In this document: positions 36,836 through 45,777 of the stretch, in pieces
How positions within the stretch are numbered: position 1 is the first letter of the stretch
Layout of the letters: every line of letters starts with the position of its first letter
Source: Planctomycetaceae bacterium
GTDB taxonomy: Bacteria; Planctomycetota; Planctomycetia; Pirellulales; Thermoguttaceae
Assembly (NCBI GenBank): GCA_031268995.1
Contig: JAIRWK010000320.1
Span: 1-46,046, forward strand
Direction of reading: 5' to 3'
Length of the DNA stretch: 46,046 bases
The notes under the pieces: model-generated
Seen by the model: the letters and a program-made list of their open reading frames with translations, nothing else
Databases searched by the model: none
What the model was told of the DNA's origin: nothing
Position numbers and translations under genes: made by a program

Positions 36836-37080
36836 ATTTTTTCGCGTTCATCAATTACACCAACTACGCACCATCTTGCTGGCGAGCTGCGCGTACCAAC
36901 AATTTCTGACGCATACGCTCCGTCGTTCGAAACAATCACGTTGTCGCCCGCGCTAGCTCCAAATAAATCCAACGCAACATAAACATCAAACCCATCATCC
37001 ACAACAAGTAACTTCCAACCATCAAGCGAACGATGTTTGATCGTTGATGTTGCAGTCCCGATCACTTTAGCTATAATCAC
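36811..37080 (-). CDS. BMC vertex protein, EutN/CcmL family
   Basis: MIIAKVIGTATSTIKHRSLDGWKLLVV, ASAGDNVIVSNDGAYAS, WCVVGVIDE. Confidence 0.9.
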   Translation of the reverse strand: MIIAKVIGTATSTIKHRSLDGWKLLVVDDGFDVYVALDLFGASAGDNVIVSNDGAYASEIVGTRSSPARWCVVGVIDEREKIIPQPQEF

Positions 37081-37126
37081 TTAAACTCCTGCGTTATACT
37101 GCAATCGAATACCATTAGGAATGTTC

Positions 37127-37242
37127 TATACCGATGCCGGTATGGGCGGTAGGCTTCGCCCTCGAACAACCGCTTCGCGGTACTACGCTTACCTAACACT
37201 CTGCGTTGCAGGCTTACCGTAGCTTAAAACAGCTTGAGCATA
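37127..37242 (-). repeat. Family A element, long variant
   Basis: taccgatgccggtatgggcggtagg...cctaacactctgcgttgcaggcttaccgtagc. Confidence 0.9.
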
Positions 37243-37245
37243 AAA

Positions 37246-37740
37246 AACTCTTCCTAGCCCTGCAAGGGCGTGATGTGCATAACCGGCGGTGTAACGCAGC
37301 GCAACCGCCGGACTCAACGCCACAACTCCCCAAAGCCGCGCAGGGGCAAGATTATTTTGGGCGAGTGATCGTTTAATAATCTCGTTCTTGTGGGAAATTG
37401 TTGTAGCTGATTTTCCCCGTCCCGTTAGGTATGAAATGTCGGTAGAAAATATGGGATTAAAAAACGCCATCCTGTTAGGGACGGAATGCGAGGACTTTTC
37501 AAACAGTTTATCATAATCACATTGCGTCCCATACGGGACGCAGAATAGTTTTGGCATTATTTTCTACCAACATATTGTCCCTAACGGGACAGGATTGCAG
37601 GTTACTTAATAACCGGTCATAAACTTCATAATCTCGTCCCTACGGGGCTTTGTGTTTTTGGGCATCCGAATCCGGCAGTTACGTTGCGCTACACCGCTGG
37701 TTATGCACACCGCGTCCCATGCAGGGCTACGGAAAATATT
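37246..37740. repeat. Family B repeat, copy 3: partial inverted part plus full + part
   Basis: ccctgcaagggcgtgatgtgcataaccggcggtg...atcctgttagggacggaatgcgaggacttttcaaac... Confidence 0.85.
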
Positions 37741-37836
37741 CGCCCTTTGAACAACCACTTCGCAATGCTACGCTTGCCTAACGCTCTGCGTTGCAGGTTT
37801 ACGCAACTTCGGGAATTTTAAAACAGCTTGAGCATA
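37741..37836 (-). repeat. Family A element, long variant, truncated at a junction with family B
   Basis: cgccctttgaacaaccacttcgcaatgctacgcttgcctaacgctctgcg...cttgagcata. Confidence 0.88.
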
Positions 37837-37866
37837 ATAAAAAAATCGTAGTCGTTCACGGGCTTT

Positions 37867-39348
37867 TTATTTTCCCAAGATGTGCAAACTTCCGACATGT
37901 GCGTAACGTCTTGATCTTGTGAATGTGAGTGGTGTTGTGATTCCTTCTCCTGTTGGACCAGCGATTGAGAACGATGAAAAACCGGCGGCTTGTCCTGCGT
38001 TTCCTGCGGTACTGGGACCGTTTGTAACGAATATTGTTGTGTCAAGTTCTTTCGCCATTCGAGTAATTGTATCGACGTTGTTTGAGTGAATTATAGCGGT
38101 GTGTCTGAATCCGTGTTCGTATTTTTTGGCAAGTCTTATCCCTTCGTTGACATCGCGAACTCTGACAAATGGAATGAACGGCATCATTTGTTCAACAGGT
38201 ACAAACGGATTCGATTCGTCAGTTTCGCCAAACAACAACTCTACTTTGTCAGAAATATTTTTTCCGATTCCGGCGGCAAGTACTTTTGCGTTTTTGCCCA
38301 AAAAATCGCGGCTTGGTACATCGTGTTTTGACGCACCTTCTCCGGTTTGAACAATTGCTTTATCTGTAAACGCATCGACTTCTGCCGAATTTAACCGAAC
38401 CGCGCCCGCCCTTTCCATAGCACTGAACATCACATCAAAAACCGAATCAACTACAAATACTTCCTTTTCCGCAAGACACAACAGATTATTGTCGTAAGCA
38501 CCCGCAGAAATTATGTTCCGCGCCGCGCGATCGAAATCAGCCGTCTCATCAATCACTACCGGCGGATTGCCTGGTCCTGCAACAATTGCGCGTTTCGATT
38601 GAGACATCGCCGCTTTGGCAACTCCGGGGCCGCCCGTAACAATTATCAACGCAATATCAGGATGTTTAAAAATCACATCAGCCGTTTGCATTGTCGGCTC
38701 AACCACAACACAAATCAAATTATCAATTCCATAAGTATTAAGGATTGCGGCATTGAATCGCCGTACCCCTTCAGCGGCGATTCGTTTACCACTTGGGTGC
38801 GGATTGACGACGACTGTGTTACCGGACGCGATCATGTTGATTGCGTTATTTGAAATGGTGGGCAAGGAATGAGTTACAGGCGAAACTGCGCCGATAACTC
38901 CGAACGGCGAATACTCAATCAATGTCAGACCGTGATCGCCGCTAAAAATTTCACTTTTGAGAAATTCCGTACCCGGCGCGTTTTTGCCCAACCCGACAAG
39001 TTTATCAATCTTATGCTCAAGACGACCAATCTTCGTCTCGTTCATTTCAAGCGTACCTAACTCAACAGCTTGATCAATTACGATTCGCCTAATGATTTCA
39101 ATCATTCCGTATCGTTCGGCAATAGTTTTTCGTTGGAGTTCCTCGAATGCGGTTTTTGCTGCGGCAACCGCGTCGTTTGGGTCGGAGAACAAACCGTTGT
39201 AGCCGTGAAAGTTACGGCTGCTTGACGATGGGAAAGCAAAATGAGGTTGACCGCTTGGGCAACCAATAGACGGTTTAACTTGTTGACCTATTCGGTTGAT
39301 TACTTCTGTAACAATATCCCGAATAATCGGTTCGCTCAATCCTTGCAC
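37867..39348 (-). CDS. CoA-acylating-type aldehyde dehydrogenase (PduP/EutE-like), GTG start proposed
   Basis: SPFGVIGAVSPVTHSLPTISNNAINMIASGNTVVVNPHPSGK, VTGGPGVAKAAMSQSKRAIVAGPGNPPVVIDETADF, DNNLLCLAEKEVFV; aggag precedes GTG 39348. Confidence 0.9.
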   Translation of the reverse strand: MQGLSEPIIRDIVTEVINRIGQQVKPSIGCPSGQPHFAFPSSSSRNFHGYNGLFSDPNDAVAAAKTAFEELQRKTIAERYGMIEIIRRIVIDQAVELGTLEMNETKIGRLEHKIDKLVGLGKNAPGTEFLKSEIFSGDHGLTLIEYSPFGVIGAVSPVTHSLPTISNNAINMIASGNTVVVNPHPSGKRIAAEGVRRFNAAILNTYGIDNLICVVVEPTMQTADVIFKHPDIALIIVTGGPGVAKAAMSQSKRAIVAGPGNPPVVIDETADFDRAARNIISAGAYDNNLLCLAEKEVFVVDSVFDVMFSAMERAGAVRLNSAEVDAFTDKAIVQTGEGASKHDVPSRDFLGKNAKVLAAGIGKNISDKVELLFGETDESNPFVPVEQMMPFIPFVRVRDVNEGIRLAKKYEHGFRHTAIIHSNNVDTITRMAKELDTTIFVTNGPSTAGNAGQAAGFSSFSIAGPTGEGITTPLTFTRSRRYAHVGSLHILGK

Positions 39349-39473
39349 TTTATGACTCCTATTCTCTGCCGTAGTACCGGCACATTTGACTGATGTATAG
39401 AAAAATTTTTTCCCGCATCCGTATATCAATCTAGGTAAATTTGATATATATTATGGGAGATTTTCAAAAACCT

Positions 39474-39715
39474 CATTTTCACCTAATTTTTTTAACAAAA
39501 CAACCTCACTATACCGAAGCCGGTACGGGCGGTAGGCTTCGCCCATGAACAACCGCTTCGCGTTGTTGCGTTTGCCTAACGCTCTGCGTTACAGGTTTAC
39601 CGTAGCTTCAGGAATTTCAAAACAGCTTGAGTATAACTCATTGGAATATTTGTTGATTATTTCACGTCCGCGCAAAACCTGTTTAATGAGGTAATTGAGG
39701 TTAGTGTTTTAAATC
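39474..39715. repeat. Family F element, second copy, interrupted by family A
   Basis: aacctcattttcacctaatttttttaacaaaacaacctcac / actcattggaatatttgttgattatttcacgtccgcgcaaaacctgtttaatgagg. Confidence 0.8.
39512..39633 (-). mobile_element. Family A element, long variant (122 bp), inserted in family F
   Basis: cctcac-TA-taccgaagccggta...cttgagta-TA-actcattgg versus F copy 1 cctcat-TA-cctcattgg. Confidence 0.9.
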
Positions 39716-39775
39716 ATTTTGTCGTGGACAACGGTTGTCCGTGTGAGGTTAATTCCCGTATTGGGGCGACCTTGA

Positions 39776-40084
39776 TCAATCGCATTGAAAAGCGATTTTA
39801 CGTTTATCGACGTGAATTGAGTCGAGTATTCCGATGATGGCGGCATCGACGGGCAATGGTTTTGTTTCGGGTGTTTGCCGTGCGCTTGAGCCTTGTACAA
39901 CAAGGACAAATTCGTTTTCACCTGCGCCGACGGTATCAACGGCAACTAATGTTCTACCGGTTGTGTTTATTTCGGTGTGTTCGGAGTTTAGGCGGTAGGG
40001 TTCGACGACGAGTAATTTTTTACCGACCATTGAATCGACTTTTTGCGTGGACACAATTGAACCGACTATTTTGGCGATGAACAC
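39776..40084 (-). CDS. BMC vertex protein, EutN/CcmL family (GTG start proposed)
   Basis: FIAKIVGSIVSTQKVDSMVGKKLLVVEP, VDTVGAGENEFVLVVQGSSAR, VDAAIIGILDSIHV. Confidence 0.9.
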   Translation of the reverse strand: MFIAKIVGSIVSTQKVDSMVGKKLLVVEPYRLNSEHTEINTTGRTLVAVDTVGAGENEFVLVVQGSSARQTPETKPLPVDAAIIGILDSIHVDKRKIAFQCD

Positions 40085-40219
40085 GATAATTTTGGTAATT
40101 TGTATAAAATTTAACGCACACAAACGGCAGACAACAAACACTCAACGCGCAATTTATCGGATAAAAAAGAAACAAATATTAGTGGGAGTTTCCAAAAATC
40201 GGTCTTTCACGAACAGCTT

Positions 40220-40322
40220 TATACCCAAGCTGTTTTAAAATTCCAGAATCTGAACACGCAAGCACAACAACGTGAAGCAGTTGTTCAAGGGCGAAGCCTA
40301 TCGCCCCACCGGCTACGGTGTA
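40220..40322 (+). repeat. Family A element, copy
   Basis: TA-tacccaagctgttttaaaattccagaatctgaacacgcaag...ccggctacggtgta. Confidence 0.92.
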
Positions 40323-40411
40323 AGTCCATTTTAAAATTCCTGTAGTTGATCATAACTGGCGGGTGTTGTTGTTCGAATGCGGGATTGGCTTTGGTATAGG
40401 AAAGTGTAATT

Positions 40412-41665
40412 ATGGTGTATATTCCGGTAATTATTGCGATGTTGTTATTGCTTGGTTTTTCTGCTTTTTTTTCGTTGAGTGAGGCGTCGTTTTTTTCGTT
40501 GGATCGTTCTGGTCGTGCTAAACTTTTGGAGGGGAATCGTGTTTCGCAGATTGCCGCTAAATTACTTGCCCGACCTGAACGTTTGCTCAATTCGATTTTA
40601 CTGGGTAATTTGATTGCGAACTTGTTGATCTTTACAATTTCTTCTTCAATGACGTTTAGTTTGCAGCGTGAGGGGCGATCTGATTTGGCGGTTTGTTTAG
40701 CACTTGCGGCGATATTTGGGGTGATTTTATTTGGCGAGGTTTTGCCCAAGATATTGGGCGTGATTGTTCCTAGATTTTTTGCGGCGTTGACGGCTTTACC
40801 TTTATCTATAGTTGTGCGGGTTCTTCAACCAGTGATACCGATTTTGGGTTTTGCCAATTTATTATCTCGCAGAATTTTTGTACCGAAATTCAAATTGGAA
40901 GAAAATATTCGGGTGAGTGATCTTGAGCTTGCTGTTGAGTTATCGAAGGAGGAGCAAGCGTTGTTGCGAAGTGAGCAGCGTGTTCTTCAAAATATTGTTT
41001 TGTTGTCTGATATGCAAGCGGAGGAGTTGATGTCGCCTCGATCTTTATTGCGTTGTTTTTCGGCTGATGTTAAATTTGATGAGGTTTTGGTGTCGTTTCG
41101 CGGCAAAGTTCCGCGTAGTGGCTATTGTTTTTTGACGGAATCTGATTCGGATGAGATTGCGTTGGCGGTTAGTTTGGATGGGTTATTGGGTTGTTTATCG
41201 AGTGAGTGTCGTGAGCGGGCGGAAAGTGTAATTTATGTTCCTTGGAGTGCAAGTGTTGCGGCTGTATTTGATCAATTGCAGATTGCCGGTATCAATGTTG
41301 CGGTGGTGGTGAATGAGTTTGGGGAGACGATAGGCGTGTTGACGCTTGGCGAGATTATTGAGGCGATATTTACACGGAAACAAGGTCGAAGTCGTCGATT
41401 GCTTGACAGGATGGAGGTTGAGCGGGTTGGCGAGTCGGTGTGGTTGGTGAATGAGTTGACGAGTTTGCGGTCGATTTGTCGTTTATTTAATTTATCTTTT
41501 GAGGGTTATTCAAGTGTTACGGTTGGTGGTTTATTGCGTGAGATGTTGGAGAGATTCCCGCGAGTGGGCGATGTTTGCGAAATCGGCGGTTTTGAGTTAA
41601 TGGTAATTTCGGTCGCAGAAGATTATCACTTGGCTGTACATCTGTGCAAAAAAAGGAGTGATTAG
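40412..41665 (+). CDS. CNNM/DUF21 plus CBS domain membrane protein
   Basis: Multiple TM, FFSLSEASFFSLDRSGRAKLLEG, LLNSILLGNLIANLLIFTI, VVVNEFGETIGVLTLGEIIEAIF, C-terminal CorC-like domain. Confidence 0.88.
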   Translation: MVYIPVIIAMLLLLGFSAFFSLSEASFFSLDRSGRAKLLEGNRVSQIAAKLLARPERLLNSILLGNLIANLLIFTISSSMTFSLQREGRSDLAVCLALAAIFGVILFGEVLPKILGVIVPRFFAALTALPLSIVVRVLQPVIPILGFANLLSRRIFVPKFKLEENIRVSDLELAVELSKEEQALLRSEQRVLQNIVLLSDMQAEELMSPRSLLRCFSADVKFDEVLVSFRGKVPRSGYCFLTESDSDEIALAVSLDGLLGCLSSECRERAESVIYVPWSASVAAVFDQLQIAGINVAVVVNEFGETIGVLTLGEIIEAIFTRKQGRSRRLLDRMEVERVGESVWLVNELTSLRSICRLFNLSFEGYSSVTVGGLLREMLERFPRVGDVCEIGGFELMVISVAEDYHLAVHLCKKRSD

Positions 41666-41679
41666 TGGTGAGCGACGAG

Positions 41680-41728
41680 TATTCGACCGAAATCGATAGA
41701 ATTGATTTTAGTCGATTTCGGTCGAAAT
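41680..41728. terminator. Family E palindrome between convergent CNNM and uvrC genes
   Basis: tattcgaccgaaatcgatagaattgattttagtcgatttcggtcgaaata. Confidence 0.6.
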
Positions 41729-41746
41729 ATATTTTATTGGTTTTGT

Positions 41747-43093
41747 TTATTGTAGTTTTTGTGTGAATCTATTTCTTCTCAAGATGTGGTGGTAATGTTG
41801 TGCGAAGCGGTGTGCTTCATCTCTCACGTATTGTAGGAGTCGCAGGGCGAATGAGTGGCGGCTTAATGTTAGTGGTTCATCTTGATTTGGTATGAATATT
41901 TCTTCGTCTTTTTTTGCGAGAGAGATTACCAATTTTGGTTGTGATTGTGTTCTTTTGAGGGCGGACAAGACGGCGTTTAGTTGTCCTTTTCCGCCGTCGA
42001 TTAGCAAAATATCCGGTGTCGGGTTGCTGTCTTCATCTTGCGCAAACCGTCTTGTAACAACTTCCGCCATGCATGCAAAATCATCAATTCCTGTAACACT
42101 TTTTATTTTGTAGCGTCTGTAACCTGACTTGAACGGCAAACCGTCCGTAAAACAAACAAGACTTGCGACCATATCACTACCGCCAAGATGCGCAATATCT
42201 ATGCCCTCTATCGTGCGCGGCAACGACTCCAACTTGAAAATCTTTTTCAATCCCACAACTCCACGACGCGGATCAATTGCAAATGCTTCGGGTTGAACAT
42301 GTGTTTCGATGTTACCGTGTTTGTCGAGTGTTTCAAGATCATGAATTTGATCGCGCAACGCCGCCGCAATCTCATAACTCCGCTCATCCGCCGCCAACTT
42401 CATCTCACGCTTCAAGCTCGCAATTAACGACTTTTTATTGCCCTCAAGAAACCTGATCAAACGATGTATATTTTTTCGATATTCCGCCGAAGTTATCCGA
42501 AAATTGCACGCGCCGGAACATTGGTGAATCGAGTGCAAAATGCAAGGTCTAAGCCAATTAAAACGCTCATCATTGGGACGAATATCAAGTGAACACGTTC
42601 TAAATTTGAATATCTTTTGCAACACAACTATCGCACCGCGCAACCCGCCCGAATTGGTAAAAGGACCAAACAAACGCACGCCATGTTCTTTGGGTGTTCG
42701 TGTTATTTCAACTCGCGGGAATGGTTCGCGGGTGCGGATTTGCAAATATGGAAATGTTTTGGAATCTTTTAAGTCGCGGTTATATTTCGGTTGAATATCT
42801 TTGATCAAACGTGCCTCAAGCAACAGCGCATCCACTTCACTTTGTGTCTGAATATAATCAACATCAGCAATCTCCGGCACAAATGCTGCTGTTCGCGGAT
42901 CATCTGTTGCGCTTTTGTGGAAGTATGAGCTTGCGCGATTTCGTAAATCTTTTGCTTTACCGATATAGATTACGCGTTGTGCCAAATCTTTCATCAGATA
43001 AACGCCCGGCGCGTGAGGAAAAAGACGCACTCTGTCTGCCGCAGAATTTTCGTTACAAAAATCTTTATCGTTTACATCGGATGTTTCAGACAC
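41747..43093 (-). CDS. uvrC: Excinuclease ABC subunit C (GIY-YIG plus UVR plus RNase H-like), no C-terminal HhH region seen
   Basis: PGVYLMKDLAQRVIYIGKAKDLRNRASSYF, RPCILHSIHQCSGAC, EGIDIAHLGGSDMVASLVCFTDG, LLIDGGKGQLNAV, RDEAHRFAQHYH then stop. Confidence 0.92.
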   Translation of the reverse strand: MSETSDVNDKDFCNENSAADRVRLFPHAPGVYLMKDLAQRVIYIGKAKDLRNRASSYFHKSATDDPRTAAFVPEIADVDYIQTQSEVDALLLEARLIKDIQPKYNRDLKDSKTFPYLQIRTREPFPRVEITRTPKEHGVRLFGPFTNSGGLRGAIVVLQKIFKFRTCSLDIRPNDERFNWLRPCILHSIHQCSGACNFRITSAEYRKNIHRLIRFLEGNKKSLIASLKREMKLAADERSYEIAAALRDQIHDLETLDKHGNIETHVQPEAFAIDPRRGVVGLKKIFKLESLPRTIEGIDIAHLGGSDMVASLVCFTDGLPFKSGYRRYKIKSVTGIDDFACMAEVVTRRFAQDEDSNPTPDILLIDGGKGQLNAVLSALKRTQSQPKLVISLAKKDEEIFIPNQDEPLTLSRHSFALRLLQYVRDEAHRFAQHYHHILRRNRFTQKLQ

Positions 43094-43200
43094 GACACAA
43101 TTCTCCTTCTATTGGATAAAGGAACATGAGAGACAAAAATGACACATAAACAACATGAAGGGAACTTCCCAAAACTGCTCCAATAATACTTTGTCCATTT

Positions 43201-43320
43201 CAAAATCAGCACGAAGATAACGCAGATTCTTTAAGGATAACCGCAGATCGGATTTTACTTTCTGATCTTGCGAATATCTTTTCTAAATCTGCGTCGTCTG
43301 TGTGCTGAATTTTTAAAATG
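43201..43320. repeat. Family D palindromic element
   Basis: aaaatcagcacgaagataacgcagattctttaaggataaccg...aaatctgcgtcgtctgtgtgctgaattttt. Confidence 0.85.
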
Positions 43321-43335
43321 GTTTTAAAAAATTCT

Positions 43336-44487
43336 CTATTGTGAATTTTCGTAAACTGAAATTATTTCTTCCAATGATTTACGAGTTGAGAAGGGTGAAT
43401 TTATTAATTCGGTGATTGCTTGTTTTGGTATAATTTTTGTGTTTATTGCGTTTGGGATGGCGGTTAGCCAATTATTGATTTTTAATTTTTGTCTGAATAT
43501 TCTGGTTGGGAAAAATTGTTCTAATTCGGCGGTTACGTTGTCCGAATAAACCACACCCAACCCACTCGCCAACGCCTCTATCGCAACTATCGGTAATCCC
43601 TCATACAACGACGGCAAAACCAAAACATCAAACAACGAACCCATAATCGCCGGAACATCATCACGTTTGCCCGTCAAAATAATACGCCCCAATACCCCCG
43701 CATCAATCACCTCACGCCGAATCCCCTCAAATAACTCGCCCACGCCAATAAAAACCGCATAAATCTTTTCATTGCCGCGAATCATTTCAGCAAGAAGTTG
43801 TACGAGAAATTTGTGATTTTTCTGCCGGGTAAACCGCCCAACATGACCAATCACGACCGCGTCTTTTCTTATGTTGAACTCGGTTTGATATTTTGTCCGC
43901 AATTCATTACGTCTCGCGTCATCAATTGTGAAACGTTCAATATCGACTGCCGGATGAATAATTTTTACGCGGGTAATTTCGTCAAGCCCAAAAGTTTCGG
44001 CGACCAATTTTGAACAGGGCAAAATATCAGTTGCATACTTAAATATCCACCGCCGACCAAAAATATAATGCGCCAATCGCCGATGAAACCGCGTGTTGTC
44101 GTAAACCGATGCGTGAATTGTCATGACACGTTTTGGAATATGTTCTTGTGCGGCGATTCGCAAAATCTCACCGGCAAGATCAAATTGATGTACATGTATC
44201 GCGTCGTATCTATTCGCGCGTAAAATATTGCGAACCGAATTAAGATAAGGATTAAGGCAACTGCTCGGAAAAGGACTACGAGAAAACGGAACAAAATATA
44301 CCGCCGAACCCAAACCAATAACCTCATTCAAAACCGCCTCATCACAAATATTGACCAGAAAATCAAACCGCACCCGAAAATCACCCAACCGCAACATCTC
44401 AAGAAACCACTTCTCCGCTCCACCAGCAGAACCCAAATCGCCAAAAACATGTAACACCCGAATCGGTAGTCGTTTCATTTTTCTCAA
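43336..44487 (-). CDS. Glycosyltransferase family 4 (GT-B)
   Basis: HVFGDLGSAGGAEKWFLEML, HVHQFDLAG, IGHVGRFTRQKNHKFLVQLLAEM, VLPSLYEGLPIVAIEALASGLGVV. Confidence 0.92.
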   Translation of the reverse strand: MRKMKRLPIRVLHVFGDLGSAGGAEKWFLEMLRLGDFRVRFDFLVNICDEAVLNEVIGLGSAVYFVPFSRSPFPSSCLNPYLNSVRNILRANRYDAIHVHQFDLAGEILRIAAQEHIPKRVMTIHASVYDNTRFHRRLAHYIFGRRWIFKYATDILPCSKLVAETFGLDEITRVKIIHPAVDIERFTIDDARRNELRTKYQTEFNIRKDAVVIGHVGRFTRQKNHKFLVQLLAEMIRGNEKIYAVFIGVGELFEGIRREVIDAGVLGRIILTGKRDDVPAIMGSLFDVLVLPSLYEGLPIVAIEALASGLGVVYSDNVTAELEQFFPTRIFRQKLKINNWLTAIPNAINTKIIPKQAITELINSPFSTRKSLEEIISVYENSQ

Positions 44488-44509
44488 TTAAAAAGGAAGA
44501 CTCAAAGGA

Positions 44510-44625
44510 CACAGAGGATAAGTTAACAGCATCTTTTGTGAGTTAAGTTTAAACGCGAGATTTTCAACCTTGATGACCACCGCATAATAATTCCTCTGTG
44601 TCCCTTTTGTACCTTGAGTCTCTAC
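44510..44625. repeat. Inverted-repeat intergenic element
   Basis: gactcaaaggacacagagga ... tcctctgtgtcccttttgtaccttgagtc. Confidence 0.7.
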
Positions 44626-44638
44626 CAGCAATAACACT

Positions 44639-45394
44639 CTACTTGCCGAAAATTTCATTGAGAGCCGGCACTAGCGCATCTGCCCAAAGTTGGTAGCCTT
44701 CTTTGTTTGGGTGTAAACCGTCGGGCATGATATTTTTGGGCAAAACGTTATCTTCGGCAAGAAACACTTTATTGATGTCGAGCAATTTTACATTTTTGTC
44801 CGACTTGAACAGGTCGGGCAAAAATGAATTTATTTCATCAACTTTCTTTCGCAATTTCCCATCAGGTTTCTCGTCTCGCGGAAAAACATGCAACACAATT
44901 ATTTTGATTTCGGGATACGCCTTTTCAAGCCTTTCGACGATAGTTTTGATACCGTCGGCGGTTTCTTTTGAGGTTGACGAATTTGAGCCGGCATTATTAG
45001 TTCCAATCATTATGACGGCGGCTTTGGGTTTGATTTTGGTCAACGGCAAATGATCAAGCCGCCAAAGAACATGTTGCGTTTGATCTCCGCTGATGCCTAA
45101 ATTGATTGGTTTGAAAGGCGTGTAAGATTTCTTCCAAACCTCCACGCCGGCACCATCCCAACCATGCGTAATTGAATCGCCAATCATAAGCAATTCAGCT
45201 TCGCCCTTGTCCATTTGTTCTACGCTCGTAACGTACCGCGCACACCATCCGCCGTCTTTTCGCGGCACCGGTTTAACTGCGTTACTTTGGGCAAATGTAT
45301 CTGAAATCGTCAAAAACGAAATGGCGATTACAGATAATATTGTGAGCGATTTTAAATGTTTAGTTAAATTTGTTAAGTTGTTGATTTTTCTCAT
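44639..45394 (-). CDS. SGNH/GDSL-family hydrolase, secreted
   Basis: Signal peptide; ELLMIGDSITHGWDG, NLGISGDQTQHVLWRL, VIMIGTNNAG, MPDGLHPNKEGYQLWADAL. Confidence 0.9.
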   Translation of the reverse strand: MRKINNLTNLTKHLKSLTILSVIAISFLTISDTFAQSNAVKPVPRKDGGWCARYVTSVEQMDKGEAELLMIGDSITHGWDGAGVEVWKKSYTPFKPINLGISGDQTQHVLWRLDHLPLTKIKPKAAVIMIGTNNAGSNSSTSKETADGIKTIVERLEKAYPEIKIIVLHVFPRDEKPDGKLRKKVDEINSFLPDLFKSDKNVKLLDINKVFLAEDNVLPKNIMPDGLHPNKEGYQLWADALVPALNEIFGK

Positions 45395-45671
45395 TCGTTT
45401 AAATTTTCTGTTAAATTTGAAATTTGTCCGCACTCGAATTATTGCCGAATTCAAAAGTGCGTTCGGTGTCGCAAACGATAAAAAACATTGCAAATCCACT
45501 GACCCCAATGCCCCGCAACACCAAAATCATCAGACGCGAATCATACCAAAATAACAAATCACGTCAACAGCAATTTCAGTACGTGTATTCGGGAACTTCC
45601 AATGGGACATGTGAAACTGATAGGTTTTGGACAAAAAATTCTTTTATCAGAGAACTCTTTCGGTTTTTATT

Positions 45672-45758
45672 GCACGCGGATGACGCAGATTTTGGGGGAT
45701 ATTCGCGGATTTTGTCTGTCCGCGAATATCCCCCAAAATCTGCGTCTTCTGCGTGCTT
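45672..45758. repeat. Family D, near-perfect long hairpin
   Basis: gcacgcggatgacgcagattttgggggatattcgcgga / tccgcgaatatcccccaaaatctgcgtcttctgcgtgc. Confidence 0.9.
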
Positions 45759-45777
45759 ATTTTCCTTTCCGCGAAAA

